From Escallonia rubra (Eukaryota > Streptophyta > Magnoliopsida > Escalloniales > Escalloniaceae), in NCBI GenBank assembly GCA_033065855.1, contig JAVXUO010003050.1, forward strand, positions 62,001-126,000: a DNA stretch of 64,000 bases, in the 5' to 3' direction. The position numbers and the translations under genes are program-made. Every line of letters begins with the position of its first letter. Within the stretch, counting starts at the first letter, position 1. Of this stretch, positions 9,818-22,419 are shown piece by piece. Under the pieces are notes generated by a model. The model worked only from the letters and a program-made list of their open reading frames with translations. It searched no databases and was not told where the DNA came from.

Positions 9818-12800
9818 TCACAGGGAATGCCGGCTGTCTGTCTTATCTTTTGTCAGCCGTTCTTCTTGGATCTCTTCCAAATCCTCATCGTCCCCCCTCC
9901 TACCTGCCTGTTCCTTCCAATATGACACCAACTTCTTCAAACGAGCCACTTCTTTTGATGAAACATTCTTGCTTGGATCATTTACTATGGATCGAACTCT
10001 AGATGCATATCTAGATTGCAAAGGAGCCAACATTATCAGGGTAAAAGTAAGGGAGTTATATCATTATTTGTTAGAGAAGAAAAAAATGATAAATGTGTCT
10101 TTTCGGAATCTTACGTTAGGGAGTTGTAAGTCTCGTCCAAGTTTGACTCAGCAGGAGAGATGTTAACAAACATCAAAGTTTTGGCATTACCACCAAGTGA
10201 ATCACTCATTAACATCGTTAGCTTGTGATTCCTGTAAGGGATGTGTTGACTGGCAGAAGACAAGGCACTGATAACATCACCAAGTGCGGAAAGTGATTTA
10301 TTAATGCTCTGAGCTTCCTTGAGCTGATTACCAGAAGAACCAGACTTCTTCACCCTTTCTGAACCAGCAAGGTCCACAAAACTTAGCTGCACAAGGGAAT
10401 GTTCAGATGGTTACATAAAGATAGAAACAAGCGTCTTTTCAATGTTAACCACACACCCCATTCATCCCCACCCATCCAGATGTTCATATGATCACATAAA
10501 CACGGATATAATTGACTCTTCTATACCAATAACGGCATTAAGGAAGCTCCCACCACTTATCTACCACTCTAGGTTTCTCCAATTCACAATATGATGTCGA
10601 AAATTTGTTATTTTGCGCCAAATGATGCGTTCACGATCGTATCTTCAAATCAAGATTCTAATTCAAAGGTATAAAGATGCACTGAACAATAATATTAGTA
10701 CCTTTCCTCTCGCAACAGATTGAGTTTGGAGGTTTGTACTCTCGATGATAATGGAAAGTATCAGATGAGATCTAGAGCTCTGCTCATTCATTAGCGTTCC
10801 AGTTGTGTGGCGTTGTTCAGATCCTCTCTGAATAATGCTTTTCAGTTCATCGTAAGTAGAAATTGCAACGACTGTCACATTCTCTACAGAGACCATGCCC
10901 TATATATTTTTCAGAAACTATCACTTATTAGAAACGCCCACAGAATTAAGTTGATGCTTTTCAAAAAAAAAATGAAAACAAAAAACAGATGAAAATGAGT
11001 ATAGAATACACAATTGCTGCTAATGCTGGAAATTTTTCTCATGGTAAATACACAAGTGCACAGGTTAACATATACAGTTATCAAAAACCAAAGGGCACGG
11101 GTTACCTTCGAATCCTTTTTGATATCTAGCTTCAACCGCTTTGCTTGCTTTGGTAGTAACAGGTCAACCAGTGTGTCTTGATATAGCTCCACCATGTAAA
11201 CCTGCATACAACCATGAACCATGATTGCTGAGAAGTTAATGCAAACCAAGCCAGCACAGCAAACATTACATAAATATTTTGGTGTGCAAAAAAATAAATA
11301 ACCTTCAACAGTCCAACTGCAAAATCACATAGGTATGTACCAATGGGTTGGTGGGTCAGGTTTGCGTCAGGGTTAAAAGGGTTGGGTTTTAATGGGCGGC
11401 TTACCCGTTTCAACCCATTTAGTCGTGGGTTAACTGGGACAACCTTTAAATGGGTTGGGTCTACACATTAACCCTACGGTGACCCATCAAATTGTACATA
11501 TTAGGATTCAATTTGAATTTTTTCAACTCTCTAGTCCACTTTATCTTCATCGACTCAAACATCACCACCGCTGCCACATAAAACCGCCACCATGACCACA
11601 ACCACCACTACCAGCAGTTAACCATCACCATCACCATAACCACAACCACCACCACCGCCACCACAGTACAACCGCCATCATGCCCACCACAACCACCACC
11701 ATTTGCTGAGTGTACCATGCACATTTTTTTGATCTATAAACCTTCCTCATAGAACCGTAGTCTGAGCGAAGATGGCAGTGGGTTCAAGATCTAGCTCCAT
11801 GTCTTCATCGAAATATTTGACCACCTCATTTCTTCGTTGTGGTTCGTCACTACGTGTTTTGCATCCTCGAAACTTCTGGAGTGGCGGTGCTGCTTGGTTG
11901 TGGGTGTCGACTAGTGGTTTCAACGGTGGGGTCGACAACAACTGGGTGGTGACAGCAACGATGGAGTGGTGACATAGAGGACAATTGGTGAGGACGACAA
12001 CGAGTGGTCATGAGTGGTCACGATTGTGGGTAGTGCATAATGAGAGAGGAGAAAAGGCTGAGAAACTTTTAGGTTTGGGGGTCTTGACTCAAAAAACTAA
12101 ACATGTTTGTCAAATGGGCACCCATTTACGAACCAGATATTACCTGCGGGTCATTGAGTTCTAAGACTAGGGACCCACTAAGACCCAATTACATAATGGG
12201 TATATTGGATTTAAAGTGGGCAGATTTGGGTATGGTAAATGGGCTTGGGTTGTGATTGCCACCCCTAATTCTTAGTCACATTGTTCACACGCATTTAATT
12301 GAAAAAACCTAACACATCAAAAGTAACACGTGGTTAAAAACTTTACTGAATTAGAAACAAACAAGTGAAGAGAAATAAAAAGCTACTGATGCATGGTTAC
12401 AATAACTATAGATCTCTCTGTATGTCACCAGCTAATACCTTCAAGGCAAATGAAAACTTTTTGTTGTCGCGTTTTAAAATCTTAAACAACTCGGAAGTCG
12501 CCATTGGTGTGAGTCCGGGATTGCCATCAGAGCCATAAATAGTATACGTCTTTCCAGAACCAGTTTGGCCATACGCAAAAATGCATACGTTATATCCATC
12601 TACAGCAGATTGTACCAGATACTGCACCAATGAGAGGAACAATGTCAAACAAACAGATCACATACATCATTTACAGTATTGGTTACAAAGCAGAATCACA
12701 CAACGTCAATAGATGAGTAAAGTTCGTTGAACTTACCCTGGTATCCTCAAAGACATCGTCTTGAGTCGCATTGCCATCAAACACACGATCATAACAATGT

Positions 12801-15800
12801 TGTTTTGTTTTATCATCTCTCCATAGATGTTCAACAGTGAACTCGTCAACACTAGTAAGCACATCTCTTTCCTTCTCAACAATCTCTCTTCCAGTAAGAG
12901 GTCTTAAACGACAAAAGACTCTAATCTTGCCTTTCATATCTGAGATATATACAAAGGTACCATGATTAGTAAGTCTCATTCACAAAGAAAGATAGATACA
13001 CAAGTAACATCTATAGTCATTCTAAACAAACTTGTACCTTCTATTATGTTGAAGTATCTTTTTCGCAAGACTTGTTCTTCCTTGTACAGTGCTTGAAACT
13101 CGGCCAACTGAGCTCCTTGCATTTTCAAAATTGCAGCAGTTTGTTCATTCTTCCTATCAATATCCTGAAAGCAACAGTTCCTTAGCTAAGAGTCTCCTGA
13201 GACTTTATACTGCTGGGACTTCTGGTCCTTTGTTCTTTACCTTGGACAAAGCAAGAATATAGAATGCAGATAAACAATGACAATCTTGGCAAAAGGTAAT
13301 TACCTCTTTCATTTCTCTCAGTTCCTCTAACTCCTTTATATTAAGTTGCATCTTTGATAACTCTGTGTCCTTGCTAATTAGAGTCGACTCTGCCGCAGCC
13401 AATGCTTGACTGACCAGTTCCATCTTCTTTTCAAGTTCATAAGCTCTAAGCTTCAAGGCTTTTCTTTCTTGTTCAAAGCTTTTTTCAAGTATTTGTATCT
13501 GCATTTTTTGGCAGACATAAAACTCTTCACTATGGGGACGTAGAATACGTTTGTCAGGCAATGCAAAAGATTCATGTTTTTCACCTCATCAGCTCTCTTC
13601 TTTTCAAGCCTGAGATTTTTTTCTTCCAACAATAGTTTCTCGTTCACCAGTTTTCTTTTAGCTTCTTCTGCTGCATGCAACTCTGAACTACGCATTTTTA
13701 ACTCATCTTGGATCTTATATAGCACCTATAAGTAAACATTACAACAGTTATGTTACTTAACCATCAAAGACGAAGTATTAGATTTGCATATGTATTTCTT
13801 CATAAAGGAAAAAGAAATTGAAAATGCAATATCGAGAATATACGCCAAACTAAAACTAAAAAACAAGTACGAGGATCAACAAATAACAAACAAAGCAAGC
13901 ATTTGAACAAACAGGAAAGTAAAATTTTCAACCACATGCACCTGATTTGTGGCCTCAACCAACTCCTTTTTGGTATTGTTCTCCAACTCTGGCTTACTTA
14001 GTTTTGCAAGTCTCACTTCCATGTTTTGCTTCTCCAGCAATGCAGCCTGTAAGTGAAAATTTTGTGATAAGGACGTGCAGAAACTAGTGAATATTCTAGC
14101 CTTGCAAACAGAGATAAATACCTGAAGCAATGAATCTTTTTCAGCGCATAAAGATCGGAGTTTATCTCGATCACAATTAAGTTCTACTAAGTTTTGCTTC
14201 TCAGATCTCAAGATGTCTTTCATTCCCTCTAGCTCTTCACAAATTTCTTCTTCGTGCTTCTGTTTTTCGCGCAATTCTTCCAGCAACTGCATTAGTAGAG
14301 TTAATCACACGCAATTTCCGTGAGAGAAAATAAGCAGCATAGGAATTCTTGATAAAATATAAGTGAAGCAGCTCTTATAAGTGGGAAATACTCCCTCCGT
14401 TCCACTTGATTGTCCCCTAACTTTTTGCAAAATCCTAGCCTCCTATGACAGATTTAGGACATGTAAAAACTAAGTTTGAGAAGCTTCCCCCTCCCCATCT
14501 TCAGGGATAGGTATGCCTAGCACTGAGAATAATTCGGCCGGGCATTAAACTGAACTCAAGTAAGGCAGCGCTGCAAGGAACCATTCTCCTGTGAGTGAAT
14601 GACCCCAACCACAGAAGCCGAATGCTGCAACTCTCAGATAAATGCATGAGGAAGTGGTATCTCTTTAGGATCTACGCCAGTGTTTAGCTTTTCTACCAAC
14701 TGACGCCCGCGTGAAAGCTCTAATAATATATTACATAAGTATTCTTTGGCAAGTCAAGCTTAGGGTAAAAACGATGATAGTCTATGTTTACATGTACACA
14801 ATCTGTCCAATGAGTACGCAGAAAGGCAAAAGGAAAGATTCAATGGACCGGAGGGACTAACTTAATAGGTGCCCTCTTCTGAACATATCAAATCGTTGCA
14901 ATTGATGTTCGGTTTATCTACTATCCGACTGTTGACTAAAATATGTATAACATTAACTAATTGACGCGCTCCGAGAATTGTCGGAGCCATACCCAATCGA
15001 AAAATATTGAAGGGTGGATCTCAAAAGATATGAAAGATCTCCCCCTTTTCACCCACGTACTCGAGCCAACAAGAATAAACTACGAGTGCACTCCATATAT
15101 GTTCTGGCCTCAACTAAAGGTACTAAATATCCAATTGCAGAACCTCACTCTAAATGAAGATCGCCTTGAGAAATTCTCCCATTCAACTGGTGAAAATTTT
15201 CAGTACGTGGTTTCATGAATTTGTCATTTCTCCAGTGTAAGAGCAAACATTCACATTACTTACTTTATCAGCATTTCTTTGAGATTCTTCGAGAGCTTTG
15301 GACAAATCCTGGGCACGTTTCTCATGAGCATCCACACTGGGAGGCTTCACATTAATAGCAATGTCACCGTTAACTGAACCGTTAGCAGCAGAGCGTGCTT
15401 TAGAATAGCGACGTAACATAACATCATTAATATGCGTTTGGAGCGCCACACAGATTTCCTCTCCCTGCAGTGAAAGAAAAGTCAATGCTACATAAAATTT
15501 ATACCAGTAGCTGAAAGGTCTAAAACAGCTACTGCCACTACAAGCATCAAACTATAAGAGAGATGCGAAACCTGCTTAGTTTCGAATTGGAATATATGTA
15601 AGACTCCAGCAACTCTCATCTTGAAAAAAACAGCAGTATTACTGCTACCAAATTGCATTATGTCTCTTAGTTCAGCAGAATGTAGATATTCCTTTGGAAC
15701 TGGACGGAAAAAATGAACCTACAGAAAGTGAACCATTAAACCCAGTGTAAAGAAATGCTAATACATGTATATCAATAAAATAATCTAAAAACTCACCCCA

Positions 15801-18800
15801 CGCTTATTAATCCCCAAAATGATTCTTCCAGGCAAAAGTCCAATAGGATCATCAATCTTTCGAACACTAAAGAACACTGAACTGCCATATGGAAGCGTTC
15901 TCAAGATTCGTAGAAATTGTTGTCTTGCATCGTCTTTGGTTAAGTTCTCCTAAAGAAAATCATTAAACATCGTTGGAGACTGCTTGTCAACAAATTCTAA
16001 GAACATAATTTAAGTAACAACAATAGAAAACAACAGCAAGACAGCATCTACAAGGCCATAAAAGAGATGACCACAAAAATTGACTAAAACAAGAGAGTAA
16101 ATGAATGTGCTACTTTTATAATGAGATGCAATTGAAAAGAATACGTCACACGTACATGTGAGAATTGGCTTTAACACGGAAAAAGAGAATAATGTTTTAA
16201 GATGAAAAGCGACTGAAAATAACAAAATAGGATAAAAGAAAATAATTCCATGTGAACGCTTACTCTACCATAGTTTGTCAAGTATCTACAAGCTAAGAAC
16301 ACACATACATATGTAACGAAGGACAACTCTTCGTTTGGATGACTCTTCTGCTCAGACTCCCCACTCGCTCTTACCGTATTAGAATTGACCTCCCCATCTA
16401 AGACTCCTCCCCTGTGTACAACCGTACATGAATCTCTGAGCCACTTTTTTACAAAATATCCACAGGTTTCTATGGTGTGGATTCCCCGCCCCTCACCGCC
16501 CCCCACCCAAGTTATCAATGAACAACCCTTCCGATAATAGCTTATTGCTTAAATCTATTTACAGAACTCCTCTCTTTGGTTTATTAGGAAGCACAGCTAC
16601 TAGATTATTTTCAATAACCTTAACCGGGACCCCAACACAATTTTGTGCCAACAACAAAATGCCACCATCTCTCTCCCCAACAAATAAACTTCACTTCACC
16701 TACCCAATTTACCCACAATTCCTCACATAACCACAACCAGGTTCATATACAAAAAAATTGAGCATATGCCTGTGGCAATTCAAAACAATTATAATATCAA
16801 GCAAGAAGAGAAAAAACAGGACCTAAAACCATGCAAGATTCACTTTTCTTTTCTTGTCACAACTCTAATAATTTTCTCGAAACATATGTCTTGTTCCTCC
16901 CTAAGAAAAGAAATCCTAGATCTCCCACTATATAACAGAAAACTGAACAAATGAAGAAAGCAAGGAAGAAAAGAAATTTCGATCACAACAAGTTCCAGAA
17001 TATAGAACTTCACTAACTTGGTTATTACCATTGATCGGTAACGGGAAAGAATATCCAACTCCCACTCCCTCTTTGCGCGAGTGATAGCAATTTGTCTAGG
17101 TAGAAAACGCTCGAGAAGGGATGTCCAGTCACTGCGAGAAAATAATTATCTATGAGTATTGGAAGAAAATTGATTAAGTACAAATCAGTTTCCATGAACT
17201 AGTTTCCATGAAATACATATAACTGATTTAAGACATAAAATAATTTAGTCAAACTGAGCCTTGCCCGGAAAAAAATAAAAAAAGAGGGTTGAAGAAGCTT
17301 CAATAAATTAACAAGATAAAGCTACAAAAAACCATAAAGAACTAGCAAGCCACATTTCCGGAAGTATAGTAACTGCAGTTGAATACAAAAAAAAAAACAT
17401 AAAAATTAATCAATATACTAACGTGCATGATTCAGGGCCAACGACAAATCCAATTTCAACCAATATTTGTAACGCAGACAGCTGTGCGGCATCATCCCTT
17501 CCAACTGGATAATTTCCCAGTATATAATCATGTTGCAGCTACACCAACATAACAAAAAGCACCAAATAGAGAAGTCAGGTAGAACTTAGCTAGAAAGCAT
17601 ACTGCTAGCGGCTAATAGTAGTTACTCCAGAGTAAAACTAATGTGGGGTTGGATAAAATACCTGGACATAGGATAATTGCACAAACATTGGATCCGCCAC
17701 AGCTTCATCCGATTCTCGAAATAACTTCTTCTTAAATGTCAGTTTGCAGTGCAAAATTTCTCCTTTACTTCGATCCTTTGCAGCCTTAAATTCCGCCAGG
17801 AGATCTCCAATGTACTTGTTATCATCTAGTCCAATATACTCCTCTGCATGGCAATAAGTAGAGATTTTAATCAACCATCTGCTTAACCCATGAGTAAGAT
17901 TATAAATGGAGACATTTTAAGCTAAAGGTAGCATAGGAAGTTAAATAACTACCATTTCCAAGTTCAGGAGATTTGGACCCAGTAACAACCTTACGACACT
18001 CGAACAGACTGAAGCTAGAATACGCTGACAGTTTAATTATCCCCGCAAGCTCCTGAAGTTGGCATTAAGAAAAACTAATGAACTGATAGTAGTATATATG
18101 AATCAGGGTAAAAGGAGCTACAACAGGAATCTGACATAGAAGAGCAGCAAGAAATATCCAAACACTCGCACCAAAGGTAACCAAAAATTCCAAGTCAAGT
18201 CTTAGCACATGCCCTCGAAAGATATCAACCTTCTTAATAATCCACAGCATACACTAAATGAGATAATACCTGAAAAGTATGACGAAGTTGCAAATAGATT
18301 TAAAGGAAAAGGACTAGTTATAGAAGGTTTCCTTTTCCAAATTTTGCAATAGGGAAGTTCACTAGTCATGATACAGAGTTGGATGGACTTACTTTGGGAC
18401 AATGAGAAAATCTATCTACCACGAAGCCTTAATGTACAAAGCCTGACTTGCACAAATGTAAGCTGAAAATTGCATAAATATCAAAGGAAACTGATATAAT
18501 CAAGCACGTAGGAATCTATGTAGCACAGACATGGACACTTTGTCCGACACCAACACCAGTGAGGACACCGGACACCGCTTTTTCCAGAATAATAATTTTG
18601 GACGGTGAGGGACACCGCTAAATTTCTTGATATGTATATAATATGTGGTCATGTTTTAATAAGTATCAAGCACATTCCGCCCTCATGAAATAGTAAAACA
18701 CCAACTAATAAACCACAAAAGAAAGTCATACTTGATATCAAGTTAATATAGATAATAAGGTAGTGCAAATTCCATAAAAACAAGCCAAAAAGAAAACATG

Positions 18801-18939
18801 AACGGCCTTCATCTCTTCCATCCACCAAGATTCAATCAACAGAAATTGCCTAATCACGTTAATTGTCCTCAAGACCTCCATCATCAACCTCTTTCCCGCA
18901 CTCGCTCACCAACTGAGAGATTCGCCTTCTACATTAGGT

Positions 18940-19010
<71 letters not shown>

Positions 19011-21509
19011 GTTAGGCAGAAGTCAATTAGAGCAAATTGTCGGAGTACAATCCTTAGTTGCACAAGGCGGGGGCGGGGGCAGGAACAGGGGCGGGAGAGC
19101 GTAAGCACCAAGAAAAATCTGAGGTTGGGAGCGGCTTGAATAAATAAATGCGTAAAGAGTATTATCATTTGTTTAGTATAGTTTACATAGCCAGCAACAA
19201 CAAACAAGGAGGCTTTAAGGACTTGAAGGAAGAGAGAAACAAGGAATTGAGTTGAAAAGGGCACGATTTTCAGGTATTCTCTCACTTGTTCCATGCATCT
19301 CTATCCAGCTATCGGGATCGAGTTCCCATATTAGTTTGGGACGAGATCCCATGGAGCTCCTAACTTGGGATCGCAAAAGCGAGTTTCCGAGAGAGAAACG
19401 TCACCATATTAGGAGTTTCCTGCAACCAGGGTACAATCTACCATTGGGTTTTCCCTAGTCTTTTGATTTATAAACCCAAAAAAATTTCCTAACATTCCAT
19501 CATGCCCCTGAGTTAAGTTTAAAATTAACAGTTCTGCCCCAAAGGTATCGGACACATCTGCACGAGGTGACCGAGACTTCTACATAAGGTTACTAAAGCA
19601 ATGTCCAATAATTGAAAGCAAACAAAAACTATCTGGACACCGCTGAGAGGTGTCTGGCATGTGTCCGGAGGCGTCCAAGGGATGTCTGGGTGTCGAACAT
19701 GATATCCGACCCATGAGAGGTGTATGTGCTTCCTAGGTAGGAACTCTCTTCCTTTTGCATGCTTAAAGGAAAAGATCAGTAAATAAATAATTACTGGGAA
19801 ATGGCGATTAATCAGGTGCGTGCAAGTAAAAGATAGCAGTAACATGAACTATACAGGAAAATGTAGTGCTTATTCCAATCCCTATAGCGAAAAGTTTGAG
19901 ATCAGCTTGAACTACATGAGAACCAAAGTGGTATCTTCCACATTTTCCAAGGCACTTGTAAACTCCAGACAATTCCTGCCTATTAAAATTAGCCAAAGCA
20001 ACTCTTACTGGAAATTTCAAATTGATTCACAATATATTCTCTTCATTTGCACGTCGTGAACTTCAGTTGGGCCCTAATACCAATGTGTAGACCTTTTTAT
20101 ACTTCCATTTTTAGCATAGAGTTTTTCCTTGCTAAACATGCATAAATGCCTAAAAAAGCTAGGTTGGGTAGTACCTCAACAGCATCAACTACGGTTGTAG
20201 CCATGTCATATGTGATTTCTTCGAAAGTTTCATCCAAGAAAAACACTATGGTTGTAAGCTTTCTACAGGTCAGAAGAGCTTCAATCTCTTCGCGGCCAGG
20301 TATTGTATGCCTAGGTCCAGCCTTGACAGAACGCTTTAAAGCATTTAATGTGTTTGTTGCGAGGGACTGCACTTCAGAATCAATACTCATATCATGTGCT
20401 ACATTGTGAACATACTCCGACAGATATGCACCAATGTCCTTGCTTGGAGGCATGCAGGATGCACATAAATACATTAGCTCCCATGCGTTGATCAGATATT
20501 GCCTGTACAAATTAACAACAGAAAGATGAAGCCACAAATTTAATACACAAACAACAAAGACAAAACAATTCAAATCCTTTTTGTTTTGTTGCCAGCAAAA
20601 AAATGAAGTAGTCTTTGCCATCTTAATTTGTGCAAGCATACCTATCAGGACTATTCCTTGTTTGCTTCGAAATTTGAGCAAAAAGTTCATCCCGAAGCTC
20701 TGAACGCTTCAAAGCCTGCTTATAGAGTTTTCCCACGAGCTCAATCCGTTCATCTAAGCTCGTTGTAGCCACTCGATCAGAGGAATCGACTCCTATGTAC
20801 TTCAGAATGATCTGGAACAATTTCACCGCCCGACTTACAAGGTCGCTATTTATTTTCAATAACGAAGTCGGGATAGGATCCTGAATAATAGAACCTCTTA
20901 GTTTGGAATACACAAAACATAAACTCGTAAAGAAAGCAAGTTACTACCTTTTGGAAACATAACATATCCTCAAATGTGAATTTTTCCCGAACTTGCGGAC
21001 CCACAGATCTTTTAGAGAAAAATCCACGTTTTCCAGCAGATTGAATCTGTTTCTGCATTGCCCTTAAAAATCCTTCCACCTAAAGAATCAACAATGTTTA
21101 ACAACACAGAACTGTGTGATGATGTACAAAAACAAAGGTTGGATGTGCATCCCTATACTGGGGAAATAACTTAGCTGGGAGCTTCAGCTCACCTGAAATT
21201 TATCGATCAAGGGTATTGCACCAGCAAGTTCAGCTGGTATAGCCATCGACAGGGTTGTCGGTGTACTGCAGTAAACACGAATCCAACAATTTGGGCATAA
21301 GTAAGCTCAATTTCATAGAGGGTAATCCGTAATGTAATCATAATCAAAGAAACTTACGGCGGAGCAAAATTGGAACCATCGCTGTCATAGTCATCCCCAT
21401 TAGACAAGAAGGAGTTGTGCGAAGGAGTTTCGTACCCGTTGCTAGAGCTAAAGGAAGACCTTGTCGTCCTCATACTCTGAGGTATAACTTGTGGCATATC
21501 AGATGTCAT
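9818..21509 (-). CDS. KCBP: KCBP: kinesin-like calmodulin-binding protein, 1267 aa, 23 coding exons
   Basis: Coding exons (minus): 21509-21358, 21265-21193, 21079-20948, 20880-20642, 20502-20175, 18052-17953, 17843-17662, 17538-17423, 17131-17029, 15949-15797, 15718-15572, 15464-15264, 14286-14122, 14046-13942, 13725-13585, 13498-13304, 13164-13038, 12939-12737, 12621-12439, 11201-11106, 10899-10702, 10386-10115, 10010-9818. All junctions are GT-AG, phases agree, total 3804 nt; Arabidopsis KCBP/ZWICHEL is about 1260 aa. Order: N-tail ([13 protein letters not shown]), MyTH4 (about 115-275), FERM (about 280-600), coiled coil (about 600-885), C-terminal motor from about 888 ([11 protein letters not shown]) with P-loop GQTGSGKT 972-979, switch I NEQSSRSH 1085-1092 and switch II DLAGSE 1118-1123, then a basic amphipathic calmodulin-binding helix about 1220-1242 ([18 protein letters not shown]) and an acidic tail. 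KCBP is a minus-end-directed microtubule motor inhibited by Ca2+/calmodulin and KIC, acting in trichome shape and cell division. The gene looks intact and functional. Confidence 0.97.
11331..12272. mobile_element. hAT-like non-autonomous element in KCBP intron 19
   Basis: Intron 19 (11202-12438) holds a block whose right end, reversed, reads TAGGGGTGGCAATCACAACC, a common hAT-type terminus in plants. The left end (from about 11331) reads TAGGTATGTACCAATGGGTT and is followed by related GGGTTGG/AACCC phrases. The two subterminal regions, rich in CCCATT/AATGGG, face each other. The middle is low-complexity CCACCA/CAACCA (11560-11705) and a GTGGTGAC-rich stretch. No 8-bp duplication could be confirmed, so the ends are approximate. 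Confidence 0.5.
14391..14857. mobile_element. Stowaway-like MITE in KCBP intron 12
   Basis: The left end is CTCCCTCCGTTCCACTTG, a near-exact match to the Stowaway terminal consensus. The right end, reversed, is GTCCCTCCGGTCCATTG. Both are flanked by TA (14389-14390 and 14858-14859), the expected Tc1/mariner target duplication. At 467 bp it is longer than a typical Stowaway. It contains no transposase and lies between exons ending at 15264 and starting at 14286, so splicing sites are untouched. Confidence 0.8.
18515..18655 (+). repeat. Dispersed GACAC/GTCCG repeat, copy 1
   Basis: This block is rich in GGACAC, TCCGACACC and GGACACCGC, in KCBP intron 5 (18053-20174). Reversed, diverged copies occur at about 19545-19745 in the same intron and 54895-55012 in the tafazzin-like intron. 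It is a family of plant dispersed repeats whose class I cannot settle (SINE-like or DNA element). Confidence 0.5.
18941..19011 (+). repeat. Composite (TC)n(AC)n microsatellite
   Basis: About 25 TC dinucleotides run directly into about 9 CA dinucleotides within KCBP intron 5. This is long and uninterrupted, so it is likely to be length-polymorphic. Confidence 0.95.
19545..19745 (-). repeat. Dispersed GACAC/GTCCG repeat, copy 2, inverted
   Basis: The reverse complement contains GTCGGATATCATG, GACACCCAGACATCCC and GGACACATGCCAGACACC, recalling copy 1 at 18515-18655. The two face each other across about 0.9 kb, so they could be the ends of one larger element or two independent insertions. Confidence 0.4.
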
Positions 21510-22300
21510 TTCACCAGCAAAACCCGGTTGACCCAGATTGTTCTAACCCTTTCCAGTCACTCAATCCAACACCATTTAAGCTGTTACTTCTTCAAACCCT
21601 GAAAGCTAATGGAACAGAGAAGAAACAAGTTCAATGCATTATTGACCAAGTTTAAGCAAATTTTATAAGTTAAGCGGCAGCTTCCAAAAGGACCAAAACA
21701 GAGGCATATCTCATTGAATATCAAATCAGACCCATGAATTGCAAGAACCCCAAGTTCTAAACCTAATAAATCGGAGCAACTTTTGTATGAAAAATGGAGA
21801 TCCTAAAGTAGAAATAAAAAGGTAAATCGGCAGTAATCAACAAATGCTGCAACGGGTGGACGATAAACAGTTCATCTGACTGAAGAGGCGAAGAAATCGG
21901 AGCAGAGATCCACCCAAACACAGCATACAACCAAGAAAACACTGTTCTATCATTTACCCAAATACTCTTCCGGAATAGGGAGGACCAAAAAAATGCAAAA
22001 TTAGCAGATGGGAACAGATCCAAGCACGGCATTAACAGTTCTAAAACACAGCCAGACACTGAACAGCAGAAAAGATACAATGACATTACACAAACAACAT
22101 ACAGGAAAATCTGGAAATGGGGGATAACAGAAGAGTGAAAAGTACCGCTTGAATTGAGGGACTGATTGATGCTTTGGATGGAAACAAAGGTGGTGGGTTG
22201 CGAAATTTGGCTTCGAAAATAAGGTATTTCCGGCAGTGGTTCTGGGCACTCATAAGAGAGAGGAGGAGAGGCACTTGGAGTGAGGGAGGGAGAAAGGATT
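21510..22300 (-). other. KCBP 5' UTR with probable leader intron
   Basis: On minus, an untranslated exon with a pyrimidine-rich leader (about 22300-22146) ends at AAGCG|GTACTT (donor at 22145), and an acceptor TTCCATTAG precedes 21605. A 540-nt intron (22145-21606) in the leader is therefore likely, followed by 96 nt before the ATG at 21509. The exact transcription start is not visible. The ORF at 21763-22392 on minus spans this non-coding stretch and is not a gene. Confidence 0.5.
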
Positions 22301-22389
22301 GCGATGGTCACGAGAGTGTTTTTTAAATACTTTTGAGCTCTTTTTATTGTTTTTGGTGCGAGAAGAAAACAAAACACAAAAAGGCGTTG

Positions 22390-22412
22390 CAATTCTTTAT
22401 TTTATGTTGGAT
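22390..22412 (-). promoter_or_regulatory. Candidate TATA region of KCBP
   Basis: Reading minus, ACATAAAATAAAGAATTG lies about 95 nt before the presumed leader exon. It is the only TATA-like motif suitably placed; support is weak without transcript data. Confidence 0.25.
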
Positions 22413-22419
22413 TTCCTTT

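Noticed and set aside
18798-19139. 113-codon frame through the KCBP intron microsatellite
   Set aside because: Ser-Leu and Thr-His repeats are the translated (TC)n(AC)n tract; it lies within an intron.
21763-22392. 209-codon minus-strand open frame upstream of KCBP
   Set aside because: It crosses the predicted leader intron and leader exon of KCBP and has no family resemblance.
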